A stretch of 64,000 nucleotides of DNA from Dipylidium caninum (Eukaryota > Platyhelminthes > Cestoda > Cyclophyllidea > Dipylidiidae): NCBI GenBank assembly GCA_017562135.1, contig QEYB01001479.1, forward strand, positions 186,001 to 250,000, read 5' to 3'. Under the pieces are notes generated by a model that was not told the origin of the DNA, did not search any database, and saw only the letters and a list, made by a program, of their open reading frames with translations. Shown here one piece after another: positions 13,601-25,000 of the stretch. Made by a program: the position numbers and the translations under genes. Each line of letters starts with the position of its first letter. Positions within the stretch are counted from its first letter, which is position 1.

Positions 13601-16476
13601 TCCTCTTCTTCCTTTGATTGCACGAACCACCGGAGGCCTTCGGAAACACCATCCTATCTATTTTACTCCACGAGCGCTATAATTTATGTTCTTGGGTCCT
13701 CATACCAAGCGGATGGGCTCTCCGACGCCTTCTACGCGATGGAAGGAAGCTCTGTCTCTGGCATTGCGCCCATTACGACTTGGGAGAGTAAAGATGTGCG
13801 TCGTAAATCGTCCAGAGGCGTCTCAGCGATATCCCCCGGCCGTGGTAGGTTTAACCGTCCATTACGCGTCCGCAGGGACCGCGCAGACACGACATGGCTG
13901 TTAGCAAAAAAGGAGGCCCTGCGATCTTTACAAAACTCACGCCTCATCGAATTCACAGTAAATCAAGACTCTATACTCTCGAGGAGAGTCGTTTTCCGAA
14001 ATCAGCGCAAATTATGGCGAAGGGGATGGAGAACAGGAGGAGGGGCCATTGTTGTGCAAATTAATTCACGTTTTATGCGCTAGTTGCTCTCCAAAGTGGC
14101 GACGCAGCTGAAACCCACCAGCTGCACTGCAACACTCTGTCGTGCTTACGAAGAGGGTTTGTGGCGCCAAAACTAGGAGGCTCCCCTCCTCCCTCCGTGC
14201 AGACATCCCTCTGAACGATAGGCTTGCCTTACGTTAGGGGCTACAACCGCCCCGAACAAGCTAGGTTGAGAAACTCGCCTCAATGACACCAGTGCCATTG
14301 TTGAAGGATGCGCGGTTTCCGCGTGAGAGGTGGAGCATCGTTGGGCATTATGCACGCCTTCACGCTTCTGCCTCATGCTGGAAAAGGGAAAGCAGAGTCC
14401 CAAACCTAGTGCGACTGATGCATTTCGAAGTGAAATGACAAAATCGGGCACAACAGTGCGAGTCGGTCCAACTCGGGGAGGCTGTCAGCACGGTGGGGTA
14501 GTCTCGGTGCCTCGGAGGGTTCGTCACTCCCCGCTCCGGGAAGCCGCCAATTTTGACGATGGGGCTAAGAACGCCAGGGTGTACTCGTTGGGTCCAATGG
14601 GTGAGGGGCGGGGCTAATCGACGAGGGGCGGAGGGGCCGCCTTTTGTTGCCGAGGCATCGGTGTGGGTCGGTGAATGCCACGTCCCCTTGATTGGCTCAT
14701 TCAGTTCATGTCATCATTAAAACATTAACCTGTAAAGTACACTTCACGGGGGAATAATGAATAGGTGTCATTTAAGAAAGTCATTCCTCCGAATTACCTG
14801 CAAGTGAGGCTAGCGAAAATTATGCCAAGGCAGTACTGCATCTACAGGGTTCCGCCCGCCACCCCCCTTGCTGTGCCACTGAGAGGATTTGACAGTCGTT
14901 CACAGGGGCGGAGAACATCCTTCTGCCTAGACTAAGGTGAAGGCTTCTGTCAGCCTAATTGCAACCCTCGTCTCGGCGACGTAATCTTGCATCCACCGTA
15001 GGAGATGATGACAACTTCAAGGAAAATCTATTGTGCGAGCGCAACTGATTTTCATTGCGCTGATTGCGTGGGTTCTTTGCCTGCAGGCGTCAAACCCAAG
15101 ACTCTCCGACCTCAGGCAAAATTGTGGTCTGCACTTGGGTGAGGAGGAAATCCCACGCCCCCGAGGAATTAGTGCTTTATTTTCTCCACGCAGTCCATCT
15201 CCGGCTAATTTGAATGCTGAGCGGCAGCGGAGGCAGAGGAGTTGATAGTCTAACAGATTAAATTGTGTCGGCGACCGGGGAGATTTCCTCCGCTACGCCG
15301 TGATCATCTGGCACACACGACCGCCACCTTCGCCTCCCCTTCTTCCAGTCTTCCAGACTGCTCATCTCCTTCTATTTAGTCAAATTGGTTTACCATTGCG
15401 TTGAATGCCCAAGGCCTACGGTCTGTGGAAAGTTGGCGAACCCGTCCCCTCCTCGCCAACCCTCACCCCTCTTCGAGTCCTCCCTGCAACGTAATTCTTT
15501 TAAGCTAAACTTATTGGAGACGACGTGCACTGGGCGGAGCCCCCACCCGCCCCTACCATCCTCTGCATTGCGCCCGAAGGCGTGCAGACCTGGGCAGAGC
15601 TAAAGCCTGGGGGATAAAGCCGTGTTTCGGTCGTCAAAAGCGAGTCGGTTCAAAAGAGGTCCCTTGCAGAAGGTACTCTGCCTCAAACATGGTGGAAATT
15701 GGGATTCAGGACACCAGTTTTAAAGCCTCTTCGAAATGCACATCGTGCGCTTGAGGAGCACCTAATGTCCAGCGGAATAAGAGTTAGGAGAATGTTGTGA
15801 AGAAAATTAGAGTCTAAGGGAGGTCTCGCTAGGTACAGAAAAAGCCCACTTCTCCTCTTGCCCACCCAAGTCTGCCTTCTCCCACTGCCAGAGATGATGA
15901 CGAGGCGCTTTCAATGGTCTGCAGCACCGTTAGCACATATACTTTGCCAATCCTCTCCTGCTCCGCGGCCTCCTCGCAGAAAGTGGTTATCTTGTGAGGC
16001 AGTTCGACTGTCTTTAGAGTCAGCAGCTCGGTTTGGCCGCCCTCGGCACGACACCGAGCCCATATGCCACTCCCGACACTGCGGGCCAGACGCGGTCTCG
16101 TCCACTTTTCGGCCTAATGTCATGTGTCTAATGCAAAAAGCTGTCTTCGTGCCGCTTTCGCCCCCCTCGCTTTGGCTGCGAGAAGCGATGTTACCGGAGG
16201 CAACTTCTTTCCAGTCCATTGTGCATGCGCCCACAAGGGGGCGAGGAGTCGACGTTGTCTGCCACTTCCATATTGTAAGGTGTAGCACTTACATATCTCC
16301 ACCCTAGCCAAACGACATGTGATCTTATTAAATTGTGAGTGACACATGAAATGCCACATGGAAGAGGGGAATTAGAGGCGACCCTCGCTAGCCGCCTCAT
16401 GGGCTCGGCGAAGGAAATGCCCACTTAGGCGATTGAAAGGTCGCACCACTCGGTCTATCCCCCTCTTCAGTGCTGA

Positions 16477-16779
16477 ATGCATTTAGCTAAGCTATTCTCA
16501 TGTATCACGATTTTATCTACGGTCTGGATGCTCTTTCAGAGTGAATTAGTTCTCACACAACCCCTCGAAAAAACCAGAGGGGCCAAAGAACTCACTTGCC
16601 GTCTTTCATTATTTACGCCACGAGCGTCCGTAGGTAATGAACACGAGAAATACCATCTTGCTTCAAGGACATTTTTCTTAGAGGTGAATTTGGAAAGTCG
16701 CACCCGAAAGTACCTCCACATGGATAGAAGTACTTTCAGTAGGTTTGGGATGGGTCGTTGTAACGTAAACGGTTTTTGA
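16477..16779 (+). CDS. Candidate small secreted protein ORF (unproven)
   Basis: The ORF has an ATG start and 100 codons. The first 30 residues look like a signal peptide: a Lys near the start, then a hydrophobic core (ITILSTVWMLF). The remainder has two Cys, several basic sites and a Phe/Arg/Gly-containing end (STFSRFGMGR). No family is recognised, and there is no AATAAA close downstream. An ORF of this length is common by chance here, so the hydrophobic start is the only special feature. Treat as a hypothesis. Confidence 0.18.
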   Translation: MHLAKLFSCITILSTVWMLFQSELVLTQPLEKTRGAKELTCRLSLFTPRASVGNEHEKYHLASRTFFLEVNLESRTRKYLHMDRSTFSRFGMGRCNVNGF

Positions 16780-16803
16780 GTCCCAGAGGCAAGTCCCTCC
16801 ATA

Positions 16804-16825
16804 CTCCTCCTCCTCCTCCTCCTCC
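16804..16825. repeat. (CTC)n trinucleotide repeat
   Basis: A short CTC/TCC run in the intergenic spacer. Similar runs occur near 25.7, 35.0 and 54.4 kb. Confidence 0.9.
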
Positions 16826-18786
16826 CCGCCCCCTCTTTCCCCTTCTTCTCCTGGTGTTCCAGTTTCTCTCCTCACTCCAGACTGGACAGGGCAGAAAAAC
16901 ATCCTCTAATTTGCAGGTGGTTTAATTTTGGCCAACACTTTACGTGTTTACCTCGGCATTTAGCCAGTTCTAGCCAAACCGTCAGCTAATGTGCTGTCAT
17001 TAAGAATTTAGGTGTCAAGCGATGTCAGCACCTGCTATGTGCTCCTCCTGAGGCATTGGTGATGGGAATAAGACAAAATAGATGAATTAGAAACTTTCTC
17101 GCTAGTGTATCAAGTCGGGAACGTTACGTGACAGGAAGGCTATAATTTTGCTCGGGGGTGGCTTTGGACACTTGGTGGAATTAACTGAGGCCACGGCTCT
17201 CAAATCCAACCCAATCTTCGCTACCGGAGCTCCTTTCCAACCGACACTGACTACACAGTTTGCTGGTGGGCCCCCGCCAGGATGATAGTAAATCCTGCAT
17301 TCAACTACTTCGTCTTGCTGGGCGGAGCGACGGGTTGGCTCCAATCGCTGCTATCCACTCAGGTAGGCGGGAACCATGTCCCATTGTTTTCGCCTGCCCC
17401 AGCGCTGGAGAGCGATAAGGTGAGAGTTATTCAATTTCAAGCAGGAAACTTTGTATTCCCACTCCCAGTGAAGTCAGAATAAAAACGGCATATTCCCAGG
17501 CAGTCAAAATTGCCAAGAAATGGACCGAAATGTCGACTCATTTGACATCTCCCCTCTTTTTTGCCTTTCTGCGCCAGGTCCTTCCAAGTGAGCAACCCTC
17601 CTTCCTAAAAAATCCCCTTATTTGTTACGCGAAAAACTTCCGCCGCACATCATCTATATTGGAATGGAAGGATTTGGCGGCGTTCGTCCAACTTGTTAAC
17701 CCACTTGGGACTCAGAAACCGAAGCCGGCGAATGGGCTCACACAAATGCTATCGGCGGGGTAAAAAATGAGGCTTCAAACCGACTTCAAACGCTGCGGAT
17801 TGAGAGGCCAAGTGGTACCAAAAACAGCACGAGTCTGACTTCTAGAGCAAACTGCTCCACTCGCTTTTCCATTCAACTTGAAGCCTAATGCTGTTGCGCC
17901 TCGAAGCTCTACTTTTCGCTCCCATTCTGCTAAATCCTGCCCCCTCTTGTAAGGCGTGGCAATATTCGTGAGGCACTAGAACCCCACAGTGTCACAGGGA
18001 AAAACCAGAGAGTGCCGGAAGAGTTGAATTGTCTGTCCGCCCTGAAGAAGGTCCCCATGTGGCATACAACACTCCCATGACGCTACCTGACCAATAAACT
18101 GCCACACCGCTTCATCCGGCTGATATTTCGTCTGTCTGGTGGGTCCTTACAGGCGACGACGCTCCTCGAGCCGCACTGGGTGCGCCTCCAGGTAGGAGAG
18201 GCGAGAGCGCGGGTGCCCAAAAAATGACGCCGGTGGGGAGGCGGCCAGATTGGAGGGAGAAAAGTCAGTCACAAACCAGGCACTTGGTCTAAACCCGCCT
18301 GCGTACTTCCTGTCTGACCAGGGACAAGATTTTTAGCTTGCTTTGGTCATGTCATGGGGCAGGAACAGCCTAAATTCCAGAATCCGGAGTGTCAGAGCCC
18401 ACTCCTGCCACTTGCTTTCCTCCCCATGAGTGAATCGGAGTGACTTGCCTTAATGCAACAAAGCATTTTAATTGTTCTATTTTAAGATTTAACCACGAGG
18501 TCTTTTCACTCTTCACTTTATTTTTTTGTAATTGTGGCGTCTTAAGAGCTTTTTCGTAAACTAACGGTAAACTCGGCTTAATGGTGGCATCGCTCAGTAG
18601 CTTTTCCACGAAATCTCGAAACGTCTCGTTGGAGGCTGTCAAGCTGACGCCAACGTCCACTTCACTCGGCCGGTGTTGCCCGACTCAGTCGGTGCATTTG
18701 CCCACGCCTCCCTGCGGGCCGACGTCATAAGACAAGTGGGCGGAAGTCGGCAGACAAAAAAGCTGCTTCTTTCTGACTTGGATATC

Positions 18787-18792
18787 TTTATT
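18787..18792 (-). promoter_or_regulatory. AATAAA polyadenylation signal of the channel gene
   Basis: TTTATT on the plus strand, 214 nt beyond the channel stop codon. It gives the channel mRNA a 3' UTR of roughly 0.24 kb, which includes a CA repeat. Confidence 0.7.
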
Positions 18793-18934
18793 GAACAAAT
18801 TTGGCGACAAGTGCGACTTATGAGGGGGAGTCGGGTAGGAGATCGAGGCGAGAGGGGTGTAGAGATGGTGAAGGGAGGTTCACAAACCAGCAGAAACTGT
18901 ACATAGCGCTGGACTACCACTGGGGCACTCAAAA

Positions 18935-18955
18935 AACACACGCACACACACACGC
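18935..18955. repeat. (CA)n microsatellite in the channel 3' UTR
   Basis: An imperfect CA tract, GT on the transcribed strand, between the channel stop codon and its AATAAA. Confidence 0.85.
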
Positions 18956-19005
18956 ATTCGCACAAACTGGCAGTCGAAAGAATTTGAAAGTGCTCTCACG
19001 CCGGT

Positions 19006-22000
19006 TCACTCGGTACCTAGGTCCAACACTTCGTCCGTCTCGGTTACGGGGATAGCCACATAACCCACATCTTTGTCGTCCTTTCCCCGATTGTTTCCCA
19101 CCTTCTCCTCTCCACCCCCGGTGGCTTTGTGGTTCGGAGGTGTCGTGGGATCGCTATAGTTGAGTTTATGCATCCTTCGCTTGGTCTTGGAGACAGACAC
19201 GCAGTGGATTATTAATTCAATCACCTCGACCACGCAGATCATTGTGAGACCAATCCAAATGGAGAGCAGACCACCGGTTTGGGAGAGGAAACTTGTTAAC
19301 GAAAAAACCTCCTTCTCGGCAACCTTGAAAGAGAGCAAACAATAAGGTGGATTGTCTTCGTAAGTGGATCACTGGAGAACACTTTCAGCTGTGCCCTTGT
19401 CTCTCACTAGAGTTAGCAGCTTCTTAAAAGGGCAGCGATAAATATAAACTTTATACTTTTATTCCCTGCCACGTTGGTTTGTCTGAAGTATAAATGCTGC
19501 AAGCCGTATTTTTTTGCCTCTGGAAAATGTCAAACCATTCACCAAACCTGAGAACCATCGGAGGGAGGAGAGGCAGAAGAGAACTTTCGCGACTATACGG
19601 AAAAAGAAAATATGTCTGAACTCGAGGGTAAATGAAGGGTAAAAGCATGGAAGTGGTCAAGAAATTAAAAAGATTTGGGCACTGAAAAATGTCATTCCTT
19701 GCCACGTAATCAGGTGTAATGACCGCAAGTAATCTGATGTTGTTCTACTTCAGAGACGAACCAAACTGACCAGCGGGATCTTTTCACAGTGGTCTCAAAT
19801 TTTCATCCCCCGCCTTTCGATCGCGGCCGCGTCACGCTAGGGAGGGGGAAGCCTTCGTTCCTCCCGGACACCGTCCCGCTGCTGCCCCGAACCCGTCCTG
19901 CGGGCTAGGGTGAGTTGCGGATCCGCCAGCCTCGCATGCAGGACCATTATTCGAACGCGCACCATCTCGGTCATTGCTGAGGCTGAAAGCGGTCGGTCTG
20001 GCTGCGATCGGCTGCTGATACTCGGAAAGTCACCGCCCTATTCAGGTGAATTCTCGGCTGCAATATTTCTTCCCATCTTCTCAATTAGGACAAATCACGG
20101 CAGAATTTTGACGCTCCTTCTGTCCCACCGACGCGGGAACATCCACCTTCTGTGTGGGTGGGGCATACCGACTTTTTTTTAATAACGAAGTTAGGATGGT
20201 GGCGGCGCGGTGAACAGGCGGGGTGGAGATAAATTGGCGAAGTTTGTTTCGCCACCAAACCGAAAACGAGTGGAAAACAATAATTCATTCTTAATTTTGC
20301 CGCTGCCTCTATAGACGGCCATGAGCTTCCGCTATACCGCAGCAATGAGACCGTTTCCATATGACTATATTTTTCAATTAAACGACGTCTCGGCCCGGGT
20401 CTAAGCGCCTGCAACAGTGGTAGCTTAACATCCACTGCCCCAAATCTTCCCTCGCACTCATGAGGCGCCACTTTAAAATGCAGAAGCAATAGTAGTGGGA
20501 AGCTGAATTTCACTAGAAATTATTTTAACTTTTTTGTCAAACCATCGTAGCGGCCGGCTGCGTGAAATAAACCCCGTAGAAGTCACACTTCTCTATTTAT
20601 AGCCTGCCACGCGGAAATAGCGGTTGATGCCCCATGGTGGCCCTGATGAGTCGTGGTAAGTGGCGGTGCCGAACGTCTCGCCTCTGCTCGCAGAAGGGAG
20701 ATAACGTTGAACTATAACATTGCGGCAGGGCGGAGTGGAGGCGTGAAGGCGTCTACTTTGGGAAAGCTACCACGATGCGAAGGAGGTGAGTGCATCGGTG
20801 TGGTAGAAGGAGGAGGAATTAGTGAAGGTTTCTGCCATCCAAATTAAAGATGATGGTCGGGTGCGGAAAGGACAATCTGCAATAGCGTGAGACGATTCAT
20901 TTCTCGGAGGAACATTTGAGATTTGATGTTCTCTGCCGTGCTTTCAGCCACTGCTACCTCCATCTGCTCCCATGGCGACAACAGTAGTAAAGTGCCGGAG
21001 GGGTGGACAGTTGCGAGGGCTTGCAAATGAAAACGGCACTTTCAGACAAATGGTGACCGAGTGACAGGCTTTAAGTAATTGCCGTTTTGCATGCCTTTAT
21101 GTGAAATATCACCAATGAGAGTCAGAAAAGTTCTTCGTTTCACAAAGGGCTTTGTTGACCTGAAGTTAATCACAACTTCTGCCTAAATTGACATTTTGTT
21201 GTGTTACACTGCAGCAACTACCACTGAAGTACCCCCTAACCTTTTGCTTCACCCGACTGAGGCCATTCACTTGAGCATACTACAGTTCACAATCTCAAAT
21301 CGGAAGAATGTCACCGACACAATTACAGTAGCGACAAATGCGAGAAGGTAGTCAACCGCGACAAGTAATGACGTTACTCAACGTTCGGTTAAGCTCACTG
21401 CACGCTCCATGTTGTCTGGTGGTTCACAGGGTGTGGCCTTGACCTGCAGTTGCAATATTACTTAAAGCCGTCCCTCGGATACGTCAATGGGCATGGCAAC
21501 ATCTGCAGCCCTGTCTTCCCATGCGTACTTGGGACTCGCCACTATCTGCTCAGACTGTCGCCGCAAGGAGCTTTTTTCAAGCGTCCTTCTGTCGGACGCA
21601 GCTGGCCATACCAAGATGGTATTCGCAGAACCACCCAAAATGGGGCAATGCCCTTTCTTGGCGTTATTATTACTCTTATTACGACTTTGCGGTGAACTAC
21701 GCATAGTGTAGGCGTGAAAGATGGAATTACAGAAAGGGATTTGTTCACCGTCTCGTGACCATAAGAGACAATTATAATGTTAGGTGAAAGCCAGATAAGT
21801 TTTTGTTTGTACAAATTCGACAACTTGGTTGCCACGGCCACAGTAAACAGTGGCCAGTGTTTCAAACAAAAGGGGTTCATTTTTTTTTCAAAATCAAAGT
21901 CTTCCAATTTCTGTTTCCACGGCTTTAATAGAAAAGAGAAGTTGCCGCATTTGGTTAGGTGGACAAAAGGCGACACTTGCAAAATGCGCAACTAAAGCGA

Positions 22001-25000
22001 TTATCTTTTTTTCTCAAAGATTTGTTTTAAGGAAGTTATGCACACCAAAACATCACAAATCACTTGTCACTGTCATTCGATTTATTAGATAACAATGTGG
22101 AGAGGTAGTTGAGGTTCTTCAAATATTTTTAAAAGATATATTTCCATCGGTGATATTGCTAACCACAGCCTACAACTTTGCCTGCAAAATAACTGTTGCT
22201 CCGAGAGCAGAGAAGGGTATTTTAACTGTTACGCATAACGCCTAATGCTTTTTAGCCAGTCAAGTGGCATACGGGAATATTTTCCTTTTGATTAAAAATT
22301 GTATTCAAACGATCATGAAGAACGTCTATTAGGAAAGGTGTTAAACCGGTTGCGCGCAGGGGACGAACAAAAGACTATTCCCTCCAACATAAACAATCAA
22401 ATTAAGTTGAGATGTGGACGAGTAAAGTTTTGACAACCAGTGAACGTTTTTTTTGCGTTCACGTATTTTCAAGCCTTCATATTCCTCGTAGTCCCCGTGT
22501 CCCAGTTCCGACGTAGACACCTTTTTGGGAAGGCGGCGTGTCCCTCCGCCTCACTGGCAAGAAGTCGTCCCCTATTGTCGGAAAATGCACGATGCCATCG
22601 CAATCATGTCAGTGTGAGGCTAAAAAACACATTGCCTCCCTTCTCTCTCCCTTGTAAATCAATGCGTTCCACCATCGCTTCAGTTAACGCAATTTAGAGT
22701 GCATTTACGGGCTTTTTGAGTGACCCATTCACTTTTCCTCCGAAAAGTAGGTACTCCAATTGTTTCGTTTAAGACTTGCCTTAAGAAGTAGGAGTGTAGA
22801 TGTATGGTCGACCATTAAAAGTCGATGAAATGGCTAGTTACTACGAGGTTGTTTCTACGCATCTGGGACCTTGGGAAAATGGAGGAATTAAGATGTTTCC
22901 TTACTTTGTGCAGATTGAAATTTGGCCGAACCACAATGATGGCAAGGAGGTTCCGTTCAACAGCGTTGCTCTGCTGGAGGATGCGTACTACCGCGCGTTT
23001 GTTTTCTTCGGTGTCCCCGCTGGGCTGACTGAGCATCTCGATGGCTCGGCGGTACTCGATCATCTCGGGCATCTTCAGCAGAGTCCGTCCCAAGCTGGTG
23101 CTGAGCCATGTGAGCTGCCAGGACTTGGTAGGCCACGTCGAGGTTGATCGGTCCGTCTCGTAGGAGTAGAAGGCGCACGGCAGCGTGCATGTTGGTACCA
23201 CATCGCCCTAGCAAACAGAGGAAAATGTCCTATAAGCGTGGAAGACGGACGGGGGAGGCTACGTAGCAGTACTGGAAAAATAGGGGATAATTAGGAGAAA
23301 GTTAGCTTACGGTGAGTACTGACAGACGCCGCTATGACCTGATTGATGTATTCTTGAGAAACCCAAAACAATTCCCATACCGCGAAGTGGACAATTAGTG
23401 AACGACTATAAATAGGCCTTAATAGCATCGCAGCAATAAGGTCCGATTGGGGACCCAAACTTATCGGTAAAGTTGGCCAAAGTAGTGATAGGAACAACGA
23501 CGAGGAGGATTTGACTGACTGCCGCGGGGTGACGAGGAACCTTCGAGCCGAAACACAGGACTCCGATTTTATAAGCCGGACAAACAATGTTGCTTGCCAG
23601 GAAGTGCTAAATGATGTTCTGCCACCCAGTAGTCCAAACTCTCGACCACTATTATGCGAGGAAATTCCGCGCAAAGCAACAACCATAACACGGTTATTCA
23701 CAATCTTTGGCCAGTTCCCGCGAGGCATGTATGTCAGCCAGCACTGTTGTACCCAGAAGATGCGATTGTAGCGACCGCCCTCGGTCAACTAGCAAAGCGT
23801 CCACCCAAACCATAAAAAAATAACACTTTTTCCTTCTTTATCAAAAGTCTTTTACCAGCAGTGGACCCTTGGCGTATGTCAAACGCCCTAGCACCACCCA
23901 TTTTAAGGCTGGTCAGCTCGTCAGGTGAGTTATTACACACTCCTTAGCGGATGCCTACTTCCATGGTCACCGCCCTGTTGTCTGCGTCAGCGTTAGGCAC
24001 CCTAACCGAGCGTCCGGTTCATCCCTCAGCGGCCGGTTCTACTTATTGAAAGTGACCCATTGTCCGCATCCAATGCTGCTCAAATAAAATCGGTCGCATA
24101 TTTGCGGGAATCACGTTGGCGCTAAGGTGTCTCGACTGGCGGTTGAGTCAACAGACGGCTATTCTGTGGTGAGAGACTTGGTGGAAGACGGAAAGGAGTG
24201 ATGAGTCGATGCGGCGTTCCCCTGCTCCCAAAGTGGCCCATTTCCCCTCTACCTTGGCCTCCATGATCAACATGCCAGTTACGGGCCGAATGGAGCACGG
24301 CTGGAGCATGTGCAGAGAAGAAGGGAAGTTGGGGTATGCGGAGCCTATGGGCGGAGCGAACGCCGAGGCGAGTGAATTACCTTCTGTGTGAAGGAGTGGG
24401 AGAGCGGTTGAGACTATAAGGGTTTCTCTCACTGTGTATCCCGTCGGCCAAAGGAGTAACTAATGGCCACTCCTCTCACCGAGTCTCACTTGCCTGCCCC
24501 GGAAGGGGGCCTGGCAAAGCGAATAACGCCAGCCATCGAGGCAACTGACTCTACGTAAATAAATCAGGAGACACACCCTGAATGGTGTTATTACTTTAAA
24601 CCTCGACTGTTCAGTTTTAGCGTTTATCATATCGGAGGGCGATTTAATAGCTGCTGAATGACGGGGGGAGAGCCGTAACTGCCAAGGTTAAAAAGGCAAT
24701 GATACCTCTCCGTTCAACTCGACTTTGGATAAGATCGCCATTCCCCTTCTACCAATTGTGCACAAGTACGAGGAAGTGATTAGATTAGGCTTCAAGGGCC
24801 ACTTCGTTAAATAGGCTGCCCTCATAAGACGAGGAGGGGCCAGTGGTTTGCCCCCGCTCAACCTATTCCACGCTTATTGAATTCTTCCAGCGCGCTGTGT
24901 AGGCAAATTCTGATCTTTTTCCAGCAATATTAAATATGCCCAGCAGCAGTTGTCTTCCCCCCTATGTGCCTCAAAAAGAGATCTCCTGCGTCCGTTATCA

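Larger units (their letters stand above)
10622..18786. other. Gene-poor intergenic spacer
   Basis: About 8 kb lie between the plus-strand gene and the 3' end of the channel gene, which converge. Base composition is clearly higher in GC than in the DDB1 region. Many open frames exist on both strands, the longest 200 codons at 13481-14083. Their number and length are about what chance gives at this GC content, and I recognise no family. A small ORF at 16477-16779 with a signal-peptide-like start is listed separately. A CTC repeat lies near 16.8 kb. Confidence 0.6.

Noticed and set aside
13481..14083. 200-codon open frame on the plus strand
   Set aside because: It begins at TTG, with the first ATG well inside. 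It has no acceptor, donor or recognised domain. At this GC content roughly one frame of this length is expected by chance in a window of this size.
23291..23788. 165-codon minus-strand frame beside channel exon 4
   Set aside because: No ATG and no family resemblance. It lies inside the intron upstream of a clear acceptor, so it is chance.
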